Assembly (NCBI GenBank): GCA_946807835.1 | Contig: OX327699.1 | Coordinates: 23,176,014 to 23,240,013, forward strand | Reading direction: 5' to 3' | Source of the DNA: Ailanthus altissimus | Taxonomy: Eukaryota; Streptophyta; Magnoliopsida; Sapindales; Simaroubaceae | DNA length: 64,000 bases | Shown: positions 11,961-23,121 of the stretch, one piece after another | Position numbering within the stretch: position 1 is the first letter of the stretch | Layout: each line of letters starts with the position of its first letter | Translations under genes and position numbers: made by a program | The notes under the pieces: model-generated | What the model saw: only the letters and a program-made list of their open reading frames with translations | The model's database searches: none | What the model was told of the DNA's origin: nothing

Positions 11961-12659
11961 GAGTGAAAAAAAAAAAGAAAAACTAAGGGTAGATAAATGA
12001 TCTATAAGATTTGAGGGTGAGAAGCACAATGAGGGGCTCTATGTGCTTACTGGGATGGCTATGAGTGGCTCAACATAGGGTGTTGAGGTAATGTAGACTA
12101 CTAGACGACATCCAAACCGTACTCACCGAGGTGATGAGGGTCAGAAAGGAGTGCAACGCATCCATACCATATGCAAGGTGCACGAATGCCTTTGGAGACA
12201 AAAGTCTCTGGTCCAAGGAAAGTTAAATCTTAATGAAAATTTAACTGAACTAAACTCTAAGTGATAGAGTATTGGTATAGATCGGATTTAGAAACTTTCT
12301 TATTTGGAAGATTTTTAATAAATGAATGGTTTATTCGAGATTTTGTAATTCAACAATCTTATTTGAATAAGAATTGGGATGAATATCAAATAGGAGAGTC
12401 ACAAGAAGTTTAGAATATGTAGGACAGATATAGGGAAGTCTAGAGCGTGTGGGACATGTATGGAGAATTCTAGGGCGTGTAGGATACGAAGAGAGAGGCG
12501 AAACGGGACTCGAAGATGCGAAGGAAACGAGAAAAAACACGAAGCTGGTGCCAAGGCTGAGCGTTGCGGCTTCTATATCAGTATGCCCAACGCCGCGGCA
12601 CTAGAACCTTAGCGTCGTGGCGCCAGAATGGGCAAAGTCAGTTTTTGTTTCAGATTTTT
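11961..12659. other. Non-coding remainder of element A
   Basis: No polymerase domains were found. A second GC-rich cluster lies at about 12552-12630, with units such as ACGCCGCGGCAC and AGCGTCGTGGCGCC that resemble the palindromes in the unrelated element B leader. Confidence 0.45.
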
Positions 12660-13176
12660 GAGTTTTGAGAAGTTTTGAACTTTTAAAACAAATAGACTCT
12701 TACTACAATAAGAATTAGGACTAGTAAACACAAAATAACCCTTATATAAATATTTGTAAACCTTTAGGTTGAAATCAAGCATTAAAAAAAACTCTAAGAG
12801 ATGGAAGAATTGGGTCGACATTAAGTGCTTGTGTGCATTAAGGTGAAACTGTCATTTTGGTGTTCATTGTTCATAGTAGATTAAGAGTACACTAACCATT
12901 GAGTCATTTTGAGGGTTCTTCATTGAGTTTTCCTTATAAAATCTCTAGGGAGTTATTAAGAGAGACTAAGATTTTTAAATCTATCGTGAACGTAAACAAT
13001 TGACCGAACCATGTAAGTACTTTGTGATGTACTATTTATTATTTATTTTGAATTCTTATATTTTTTATTTTATATACATGTTATTCTATTACGTAAATAA
13101 ATTAAAATTTTAAAATTGAACTTAATTAAATTTTTTTATTTTAATTTAATATTACACGAAGAAGAATGATTCAACA
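12660..13176 (+). repeat. Right LTR remnant of element A
   Basis: Diverged copy of about 790-1298, sharing blocks such as 'gaaatcaagcatta' and 'aaaatctctaggga'. It ends ...CAACA at 13176. A-to-T-rich decay toward its 3' end is heavier than in the left copy. Confidence 0.6.
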
Positions 13177-15558
13177 GCCATATAATTACTTTGAATGAAT
13201 AATTTGAATTTTTTTTATCTTTTTAAAGAATTTTTTTCCTCTTTTTTTATTGTAAAATTACTTTTTAATCTTGTTATATTAATTCGAGGTTTTATGGGGT
13301 GGTAAAAGAATATGTTAATGATTTGTTTTGATATAATATTTTTAACTCTTTTTGTGATATTTGTTGAAATAGTTGAAGCATTACAAAGTGATTATCCTAG
13401 TATGGAATCACAACGAAGCTTCAACAACTCCATCAATTATTAATATCAATGCTAATTAGTTTATGCAACATCTGTTATTTACATTAAAATCATTTTTCTA
13501 TTTATTTTTATTTTTTTGTTTGACGTACGGGAGGGAAAATTGATTTTGAAACCTCTATTTTAATAAATAAATATATTATAAGTCTTTTATTATTAGACTA
13601 TTTAAACAAGTGTCATTATATTTATTTGAGCATGTTATTGTTTATTTTATAATTTTTTTATAATTACTTTGATTTTTTCTTAAATATCTTTCAGTTTTCT
13701 CTCTTGTTCTCTCTTTTAATATGTACGAGATTAATTATGAATCTTGTTACATTTTATGAGCTTGTTTAATATATTTATAAAAAAAAAACAATACGTTTAT
13801 ACACCTAATAACTATTGATGATAAATGATATTTTAATTCTTAAATCTTGTCGTGGCACAGTAGGTACCAAAAAGTATATCCCCAATTATGACATTAAAGT
13901 CTATTTTTATAGGTCAAGTTGTGTCTAATTTCATTGGTTCTTCTTGGTATAGAATTGTCAACTTGGGTTTAATTTGGGCTGTTGTCAAGTAGTGTTGGGA
14001 ATATTAATGAGCCGAAATTCGATTGTTGACTATGATATTGGGCCTTTCATTACCCGGTTCAGGTCCTGTCTAAAATCATTGTTTCCTAAGATTAATTCGA
14101 GTATCATTTCAATTAAAGATAATAATTAAATTTCAAAAGTTGTCTCCAACACGGTCCCCACTTCATCAAACGCACATAGAGAGGGTTCATTTTGCCCCAC
14201 GTTCACATCTCTAAATAGTGACTTTAAGTCATAATATCTCTTATTTAATATTACATCGTAAGATTCATAATATAAAATTAAAAATTATTAAAATGTTTCA
14301 TAATAATTAAATATCTCTATTATAATTTGTTCGAACTTACAACTCTAATATATAAAAAACAGTCAAATTTTTTAATGAGAAACTATCCTAATCAAGATCT
14401 CTATCTATATTTAGAATAAGAAAAATTTATCTTATTTAAAATGGAGATAACTTACCAATGAATGAGGAGTAATACTATTCTCACAACAGAAAAACAAAAC
14501 TACCTTCAATAAAAAGGATAAAATAACTATCAACAAATAAGAAATGCAATATACACCTAACATTCACAAATTATATATCCCAAAACAACTCTTACTAATC
14601 TTACTATAGTCTCTGCAATCACAACCAAATAACAAGCACCCTTAAAATTTCAGTGGCCATAAGAGATACGGGATTGTCGAACTTTTCATCTCACCAAATT
14701 TGGGTAAATATCAGTTGCTAGAGCTTGGCTTACTCGGATGGTAGTGACTAATCTCCCACAGTGGTCAGCAACTGCGATGGAGGTCAAGATATGTATCACA
14801 GATTGTGCAAAACTAGTTGGTGGTGGCAGTGAAGATCAGCGGGGCTCACCATAGGTGGACGTTTGATGAATCTAACAGTAGCCTAACAAAGCCGAATTAG
14901 GTCATCGGATCAATGTGATCATGAATCCATTGCGTTAATAGTATAATTATATAATATTTGTTTGGAAAAGTGCTCGCCTCCTTTCATCAAAATTGCATCG
15001 CGCATTAATTAAAAGCAAAAACAAAAACACAAAGACATTAAGGAAGAAAAGGAGAAAAATAAGAGAAAAGCAAACTTGAAAGATGGAAAAATGAAAATAC
15101 AAGTCCACCCTGTGTTTTTTTTTTAAGGTTTTGGTTGAGAGAGTTTCTTATTACTTGAAACTCGGGTTAGAATTAGCTTTAAGAGAAATAAATGAAAACT
15201 ATTTTAATATCTCTGATTCTTTAGTTGCCATGTAACGCAAAAGAAAATTAAAGTACGTGCCAAAATTTGATTATTTTATATTCTTTTTATGCATATATAT
15301 ATATGAATATAAATCACTCTCTAACTTCTTTATGTTCAATGAATGAATTATATGTGCATATTAAATATCAATACATTTTGTTGACGTTATTTAGTTTAGC
15401 TGAAAAAAAAGGAGAAAATTTCATAAATAATCTCTTTATTTTTTTATTATAATTTTTTAATCAAATTAAAATTAAATATATTTTATTAATCAAACATTTA
15501 TATTTTGGACACATTTGTTCATATATCATACTATTGTTCCTCTTATCCGAAAATCACC
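13177..15558. other. Intergenic sequence, no gene seen
   Basis: AT-rich with stops in all frames. A less AT-rich stretch at about 14640-14940 gave no recognisable protein or RNA. Confidence 0.5.
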
Positions 15559-15860
15559 GAAATCACTAAAAATTATCAAAAATTGTTAGATCGAAAATTT
15601 TGAAGTTATCATTGTATAGATCGGAGCTTATACAACATATTTCTCACTTCAAATAAAGGAAATGGCCGAATTTTAATTAGTTTTGTTTAACTTTTAAAAA
15701 ATTTAAATTTCTTTATAAAATTATTAGAATTTGTATTTGAAGTTAGAAATAGATGAAATTATTGAATTTTATGTGAAAAATGGGTTTGAATAGTGTAAGA
15801 AACGTTAAAAATAGGCAAAAAAATGAGATTTTTGGGTCGATATTCACGATGCAGACGGTG
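15559..15860 (+). repeat. Left terminal inverted repeat of the MULE
   Basis: Aligns with the reverse complement of about 21760-22050. Shared blocks include GAAAATTTTGAAGTTATCA versus GAATATTTTTGAAGTTGTTA, and ATTTGAAGTTAGAAATAG versus ATTTGAAGTTAAAAGTAG. The borders are approximate. Confidence 0.6.
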
Positions 15861-16012
15861 GCCGAAGCAGCGCGGGCCGCCGTTGCCAATCTCGAGGCCA
15901 TCTCGGACCCGAGATAGCCCCGCGATGCACCTTAAGAGCGCATCGCGGACGTCTGCGACGCCGCACTGTTCGTCACGTGGCACCTGTATAAGATGCCACG
16001 TGGCGTGAAATT
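15840..16012. repeat. GC-rich subterminal region of the MULE, left side
   Basis: Contains a shorter version of the palindromic unit seen on the right side, with GGCCATCTCGGACCCGAGAT near 15896, followed by a second inverted pair GCCACGTGG and related CACGTGGC at about 15972-16008. Confidence 0.6.
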
Positions 16013-16484
16013 TTTTTGAATTTGATTTTTTTAAATTAATTAAATTTAATTAAATTTAAATTAATTAAATATATTAATAAAATTACATTAATAGAATTTA
16101 GATAAATGTAATTTTATTTAAATTAAATAAAAGAAAATTTTCATAAATAGAATTTAGAAAGAATTGATCTAATAGATAGGAAAATTTGCTTAAATGACTC
16201 ATTAATTTTAGTTTGTAACATTTGTTATTATTATTATGAGTAACTTATGTAATTATAATTATATATGATTATTTTTATTTTAATATATAATTAATGTTGA
16301 TTAATATTAATATGTTAGTAATTAATTATTAAGTTTGGTTTGATTTTATTATAATATGTTGATTAATATGTTAGTAATTAATTATTATAATGTATTATGA
16401 TTTTTATGTATGTTAAATTAATTGTTTCTGTAAATAATATTTCTCTGATTATTATTTTTCTTAATATTAATGTATTTTGTTTAT

Positions 16485-19400
16485 TTTTTTTATTGTTACA
16501 AGAAAGAGAACGTATCGAAAAAATATAAAATTTCAGAACATATATTTTTTCGTGCATCAGTGACGGCTTATGCTAAGATGTGGGGTCTAAATTGCATTAA
16601 AGATAAACTGAAAACAAATCAGAAAATATTATTTAGGCAGACGTGTATGGGGTATTTCTTAGATATGTCAGAGTTGACATTCTCTGATATTTTGGTGCAC
16701 GAGTTATTGTTGCGTGAGGTGCATACCTCTAATTTAGAAGATGAGATGTGATTTTACATAGGGAGGAAACACATCCGTTTTAGCCAGCAGGAGTTTATAC
16801 TAATCACTGGACTACAAAATGCGAGATTACCCTCTCGCCCAGCAACTGCATATGAAATTGGGCACTCGATTATGGGATACATATTTTTCTGGGGTAAAGA
16901 AATTATCTTACATATTTCTTGATCAATGGTACGCACGTCTAAATTTGGAGAAAATGGACGATGCAGATGTAGTAAAGTTGAGTTTATTTTATTTTGTTCA
17001 TCGTGTTTTGATTCCACGTGACGAGCGTAGTGGAATTCAAAATTTTGTTCTATGTTTAGTGGATGACCTTGATGAGTTTAATAAGTATCTATGGGGCAAT
17101 ATTGCATGGATCGTGCTTCATAACTCACTTAAGAATGCTGCATTCCAAAAACTTGAGAAAATAAAAAGGAAAGAGTTTGCACAAAAGAAGTTTGAGAGTT
17201 ACAACGTGTATGGTTTTTCGCACGCATTTCTGGTACGCCATAATTTTCTTGTACTTAACTTTTTGATCTTAATTGTATATTTATTTTGTATACGTCAAAC
17301 TTATATTTTAAAAATAATTATATTAGGTGTGAATTTTTTAGGCAATTCCAGTGTGCGGAGAGATTTTTTGTTATCATAATGGTGATCGCTTCCCTCGTAT
17401 TTTAAATTGGACTACTCGAGGGACTCCATTGTTTGATGAGGTTCAGGATACAATATTAAGAAAGGATTTGGTATGTGTTGATATGAATGAAAATATATAT
17501 TGGTTTATAACTTTTATTTTATTTTAAGCGTAACTTAATATGGTTGGTTGATTTATAGGTTCTTTCGGTACATCGTAAATTAGTACCAAAAGACCATGAG
17601 AAGAAAGAGGCAATTGTGCGCCTGGTTAGACGTGTAGGCATTCCAAGCGGAAGTTATGCTGGGGACTTACCAAATATGTCTGATTTCAGCGAGAGCAAGC
17701 GCCCTAGGACCTATGCCCATTTTAGCGACCCTAACGATGATGTTATGGATGTGGAAGGGGGTGGATATAAATGGACAAACCTACAAATGTCAGCACCAGT
17801 GGCAGGAGCAACGGTATATTACTTATTTACGTGATTAACTAAAGTGAAATTTTAATATATTTCTAATATTTCTAAATAAGTCATTAACTATGGTTATGTT
17901 TCTTGTAGTCTGAACACAGTGTATCTGCAGACCATGGCATAACACATCAGATTGAGCAGCTGCGAGAGGAGATGATTAAGAGATTCGAGCGTACTGAAGC
18001 TGCACAAGCTGCACTTCTATAAAGAATGGACAAGGATAGAGATGAAATTTTAACAAGTGTTAATCAACTCCGGACCGATCTTACACAGTAGATGTAGCAA
18101 ATGATGATGTGGTTTAGGCAGTCATGCTCATTTCAACAGAACGAAAGCCATAATATGGCAAGCAAAATAAATTTTAAACGCAATTATTTTCCGTTACCTT
18201 AATTGCAGTTTTATTTATTTTAATATATACATATATTTTAGTTTGGAGAGAACACACCGGCAGGCTGTCAATATGATTTTCAGACCCCAGCTACTGGTCA
18301 TGATATATTGCCCCAGCCACTGATTGACAGTCCTGCAAATGTTGAGATCTTGCCTGCCCCGCATAAGGAAGTAAGTCAATTTGGGAGACCGTATAGGCCT
18401 GTATGGTATTTGCACACCCCATATACAAATCCATTTCCACAAAGGATACACGAGAAGAAAAAATTTGAAATTGAAGTACAACCTCAAGCAGACATGAATC
18501 CATTGCAGCAGATAGACTCGACTATCATGGTTGAGTTTCAGGCCTGGATGGACAAGGATGAGGGTGTAATCAGCTTACCTGGACTAGACGCTAACCCGAC
18601 ATGGCTGGATGGATGACTTTGTAAGTAAATTATTCAATAATTATCTCATTTTATTTTTTTTCTAAATTTACACACTCACTTTACGGCTATTGTTTCTAAA
18701 TGCAGCATATTAATGAGTATTTGAAGGTGATTCGGCTTAGGCAATACGGTTGCACTAATGGATTGCCTCAATTATCCACTTCTGTGGATTCGTACTTCTT
18801 TGTGAGTGATGAATTAAATTATTTATATTTTGTTATTTCAATTTTATTGATTATTCGATGGGCCTGCATTTATAGGAGACTTTTAAACTCCTTTATGAGT
18901 AGCACAAAAATGACATGACTAGTATTGTATGCAGTGATGAAGTGATGGCATATGCTCAAGGCGCTAAAGAAGATTTACTCGGTGCACGTATGTGGATTGA
19001 GGCTGATAAGGTAAAATATAATATTTTGTGTGAATGTTGTTATTTTTGTTTATAACTTGTAGTACTATTTCTAAGACTTATTTGAATTTTATGTAGGTTT
19101 ATATTCCTGTCAACTACAATCAACAACATTGAATAACGACTGAGGTGGACATCTTGCATCGACAAATATTGATCTACGATTCTAACATCAAGGGATTTGC
19201 CGATGGCGTGATTGAGAATCATGTCCTGCTATTAGCTACGTTGTTACCCCGTTACCTAGATGCTTGTAGATTATATGAGCAACGACAAATTACACCTGAC
19301 TTAACCCCTTTTCATGTAATTAGATTAAAGGATGGAGTGCCACAACAGATAGTGAATAGTAGAGATTGTGGGGTTTATGTTTGTATGTTTATAGAGTTTT

Positions 19401-19495
19401 TGATGTGTTGTCATCCTCTAGATTTTGGTCCTGAGCATGGGTCATTTTTTACGATCAAAATGGCGACTGACTTATGGAAATGTGCAAAAAAGTAG
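16485..19495 (+). pseudogene. ULP1-like (C48) protease with DUF1985 region, MULE-borne, inactivated
   Basis: The N-terminal DUF1985 region reads ILFRQTCMGYFLDMSELTF then IGRKHIRFSQQEFILITGL, with a TGA where the family has Trp (16749). After a frameshift it continues from LSYIFLDQWYARLNLEKMDD to about 17235 and through further exon-like blocks (17340-18640). The C48 protease domain is at 19097-19495: VYIPVNYNQQH keeps the catalytic His, the next conserved Trp is a TGA stop, ILIYDSN holds the Asp, and NSRDCGVYVCMF holds the catalytic Cys. Such proteases remove SUMO. More stops lie at 18020 and 18090. It is a multi-exon gene, now dead, on the strand opposite to the transposase. Confidence 0.8.
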
Positions 19496-19876
19496 TGAAA
19501 GAAAATTAACTTTTGTATGTTTATAAAGTTTTTTTATATATATTTTATACATTTTATTGTAAATTGTAAAATGATGTTGATTGATTTGGGTAGGGACGGG
19601 AGGTCCCATTTACAGCTAAGAGATGTGAGAAATATTTGAAGTGTATTTTCTGCAGGTTTATGAAATATAGATTTTGAGAAAAAATAGGGGAAACTCTGTC
19701 CGTTTTAATCCATAAATTTTAGAAAATAAAATAAATTTCTCATGTTTATAAGAATATAATAAACTTATCAATTAAACGCAATCGTAAAAAAAATACAAAT
19801 TAACTAGTCAAATAAAGCCTATAACTACATGACTTTAAAATACAAATATAACTCATAAAGAACACATCAACTACCA

Positions 19877-21417
19877 TATAAATACAAGGTTTTCAAGATC
19901 GCCAATAACTCCTCGGAGTTTTTCCATAAACCACTTCCATGAAGCATCATTTTTAGAGTCAGCAATACCTCATGAAGTGGAAAAATCTGGTTGTTTCCAT
20001 CCTTGCAAACAGCCACAAACATTGTTCCTAAGTATGCATTTTTTTAAAATGTACTATCAACTGCAATAACCGGTCGGATGGAAGACTAGAACCCTCTAAT
20101 ACATGGTCCAAGAGCCATGAAGAAATATTTGAAGTGCTTGCAATCGTCAATCTCCAAATGCGTGACTGTACCAGGGTTCTGTTGTTCCAATATATGATAG
20201 TATGCAGGAAGTAATTTATATGAACCATCTGGAGTACCACATATCAACACAAATGCATGCTCCTTAGACCGCCAAGCAGTAGGGTAAGTTAAGTCCACAC
20301 CAAACTCCTCACGTATGTCTGCTTGGATTTTCTTCGGTCTATAAAGTCGACTCGCAGATGCAAACTTATTTTTTATAAATTTGCCAATAATCTGAGACTT
20401 TGCTTGTCGATGACCATCGCGCAATCGATCTAATTGGCACACGTGACTTGAATCAATTCTGCGCACAATAAAATGTTTCTTTGCATCTGTCGACACTGCA
20501 CGTAATCGCCATCAACATCTATCATCATCACATTTGATCTCAAAACGACCTTTTGTCGACCTTGACACTTTAAAGCTCCAATTACCTTTAAGTGCTACCA
20601 TACTAATAGCCTGGTGAAGTTCGTCTTTGCTATCAAACAACTTTCCTACAAATACATCGTCAATTCCACTACTCGATATCTTATCTGAAATGCCCAAGTC
20701 TGATGGTGGTATTGGAGGCATAAACGCAAATGGGTTTTCCGCTTCACAAAAATCTATTCTTCTAACTTCAACATTTAGGGAGCTTGTCGAAACATAACAA
20801 TATCCGCCTTCTGCTAAATTATCCCCTTCTAAATTATCAACATTTCTAACATCATCATAGTCCCCTTCCACATCCCCAACATTTTCAATGTCATCACAAG
20901 CGTAATGTGTATAGGCTGAGTCTTCATTAAATGGTATAGGAGAAACATTGTGATACTCGTTTATTGTGTTTGCAGGAACCACTGCTGGAACTGATAGAGA
21001 TGTATGGCTCACTTGGTTGCTACCGCTAGCTGACATAAAATGAGCATGAATTGATGGTGGATTTTGATTGAGGGGCTATACATTATCTTCATAAACAGGA
21101 GCTCTAGGATCCACTGTTATACATAAAGGACAGTACGATCTTCTATTGGCGCTTAAAAAAAATCGAACATCACTGTCATTTCTAATCTCAATAGGCTTTA
21201 AGTTATCCCTCGTTGCATCAATTTTAATTTTCAAAATCACCTTACAGTTCACATTGTCGACTTCCAAAGTATAACATACTGCATTTAAAAGATCTTCAAA
21301 ATTAATATCTTTCGGAACCGAAATTCCAAAATTACTATAATCAACATAACTTTCTTCCCCATCACTAGAACTCTCATACTTTCCTCCAAAACAAATAACT
21401 ATTGCATCACACTCCAT
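19877..21417 (-). pseudogene. MuDRA-type MULE transposase, truncated and with nonsense mutations
   Basis: One continuous minus-strand frame starts at the ATG at 21417 and is broken only by stops at about 21076 and 20512, then two more near 20085 and 20040, before a frameshift near 19975. The order of parts is an N-terminal PB1-like region (MECDAIVICFGGKYES, with acidic residues), the MuDR N-terminal block (LFDSKDELHQAISMVALKGN to IKCDDDRC), a zinc-finger-like WRLRAVSTDAKKHFIVRRID, and the start of the DDE catalytic core (SIRPVIAVDSTF, YLGTMFVAVCKDGNNQIFPL, DSKNDASWKWFMEKL). The remaining core and the SWIM zinc finger are missing. Confidence 0.85.
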
Positions 21418-21507
21418 ATGACCTGAAAAAATAAAAAATAAAAAATAAAAATAGAAAAAGTTCACAAATGAGAAAATTAGTAAAATTATTTAAAAAAATA
21501 AAAAATT

Positions 21508-21760
21508 GCGCATCGCGGGGCCATCTCGGGCCCGAGATGGCCCCGAGATGCGCACAATATGCGTATTGCAGGGGCACATCTCGGGCTGGAGATGTATCCC
21601 CGCGATGCGCATGTTTTGTGCGCCTCGAGGCCGTCTCGAATCCGAGATGAGCATAATGTGCGCGCTGCGGGGCCATCTCAGGCCCGTGACGTGCACAATA
21701 TGCGCATCTCGGGGCACATCTCCGGCCCGAGATATGCCCCGTGATGCCTAAATTGACAGC
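21508..21760. repeat. GC-rich palindromic minisatellite, right side of the MULE
   Basis: Imperfect tandem units of the kind GCGCATCTCGGGGCCATCTC. The first forms a 30-bp perfect palindrome at 21516-21545. With one mismatch (21515/21546) this extends to an inverted repeat over 21507-21554. Similar units in both orientations continue to about 21740. This GC content is far above that of the surroundings. Confidence 0.85.
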
Positions 21761-22050
21761 GGCCGCACCGATCACCGTCTGGTTTTCGTCAAACACACTC
21801 CAAAATTTATTTTTGACTGGATTTCAATGCCTTTTATACCATTCTAACTCATTTAGTTTGTTAATAACAACTACTTTTAACTTCAAATGTAAATTTTATC
21901 TAATTTCTAACAAATTTAAATTTTCTAATAAAGTTTAGAAAATTTACCGGAGCTATTTCTTAATTCAAAGCGATCCTCAGCAACACTTTGATTTTTACAA
22001 TAACAACTTCAAAAATATTCGGTCAATAAATTTTGTTCAATGAAGTTTCG
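21760..22050 (-). repeat. Right terminal inverted repeat of the MULE
   Basis: The reverse complement aligns with about 15559-15860 at moderate identity. The outer border is approximate and no target duplication was recognised. Confidence 0.6.
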
Positions 22051-23121
22051 TAGAAAAAAAATGAAAGAAGTTATAAAGTTGATATAAGAATAAATGTGTC
22101 TAAAAATAAGTTATTTGACTAATAAAGTATAACTATTTTATATTTAGTTAAAAAAATAATAAAATAATTAAAAAGTTATTTGTAAACTTTTTTCATAAAA
22201 AAAAGGGTGAAATTAAGATATTTTAAGTTCAAATATTGCTAATATTGAGAATGAGAGGTTGGGATTGATAGGATTCAAATCTCACTCGTATTAGTGAGAA
22301 AGGTTCGAACATTGCTTCTTTTTTTTTTTTTTTTAAGAATAGGTTCAAGCATTGCTAATGGAGAGGAGTACGATTAAATTTTATGTAATAGTTTTTTTTA
22401 ATTTGTATATTCAAAAAATAAAATAGTAGTATGATAAAAATTAATGTATTTTAGACAAAAAGTTAAAAAAAAAAAGTAGTGTGATCTCAAAAAAAGGGTT
22501 ATGGTTTAAGTTTCCTGCACTAATTTTTTAATAAAAATATTGACATATTTTAGATAAAAATGCCAAAAAAAAAAAAGTTTTAGTAGTATGATCCAAAAAA
22601 AAAAAAGATTCAAAATCAGGAAAATATATAATTTCATTTAAATCATTTAATTATATAATTTCAAAACAAATCAACAAAATGTTATTAGGAGATTATGATA
22701 ATACCTTCACGTACATGAATCAATTATAATTTTCCTTATTCGACAACATCTTTACGCTAAAATATAGAAATTACTTAGTATAGAAAAAAGATAAAAGAAT
22801 TGTAGCAAAATTCTGAAATAATGATTATAAAAGGGACTGCGACTGCAATGTAATTTTTTTTTTTCCGAAGCGCGCAAGGAATTTAACTCATAAAATTGAT
22901 AAAATTGCCCAAAAAAAGGAAACATAAAATAAATAAAACCCTAGACTAATCGGACTCTCCCATGTAACGACACGTGTCGCGCGACAGGCCCTCACCAAGG
23001 ATTTTCTTGTGCCATTAATAAAGAGGCCTCCCTTTCCAAGCTAACACAATATCCCATTCCATCTCCTCTTTCTCTCTCTTTCTATCTGAGAACGGAGGCA
23101 ACGACGAAACAGAGCACAGGA
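22051..23121. other. Intergenic sequence and promoter of the coiled-coil gene
   Basis: Contains several poly-A/poly-T runs. Close to the gene there is a perfect palindromic G-box/ABRE core, GACACGTGTC (22969-22978), and a TATA-like TTAATAAAG near 23016. A CT-rich leader (about 23060-23085) precedes the start codon. Confidence 0.5.
22969..22978. promoter_or_regulatory. G-box/ABRE-like palindrome upstream of the coiled-coil gene
   Basis: GACACGTGTC contains the CACGTG core bound by plant bZIP and bHLH factors. It lies about 145 bp upstream of the start codon. Function is inferred from the motif only. Confidence 0.5.

Larger units (their letters stand above)
790..13176 (+). mobile_element. Old, decayed Ty1/copia element (element A), split by a nested insertion
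   Basis: Two diverged direct repeats (about 790-1298 and 12660-13176) flank a primer-binding-site remnant and fragments of gag, zinc knuckle and protease, all on the plus strand. The younger element B (1687-11247) sits inside its gag. Only gag and the start of protease remain on the right side (to about 11960); integrase, reverse transcriptase and RNase H were not found, so the element is also internally deleted. The outer LTR borders are uncertain and no target-site duplication was found. Confidence 0.7.
15559..22050. mobile_element. Mutator-like element (MULE) carrying a ULP1 protease pseudogene
   Basis: Long degenerate inverted repeats (about 15559-15860 and 21760-22050) enclose two convergent pseudogenes: a ULP1/DUF1985 gene on plus (16485-19495) and a MuDRA transposase on minus (19877-21417). 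GC-rich, palindromic subterminal sequence lies just inside both ends. The layout matches MULEs that carry ULP1-like genes, such as KAONASHI in Arabidopsis and CUMULE in melon. Both genes carry stops and frameshifts, so the element is inactive. The exact termini and the 9-bp target duplication could not be fixed by eye. Confidence 0.8.

Noticed and set aside
21407..21796. Arg/Ala/His-rich frames on both strands
   Set aside because: They are translations of the GC-rich palindromic minisatellite of the MULE; all six frames are open because the repeat lacks stops.
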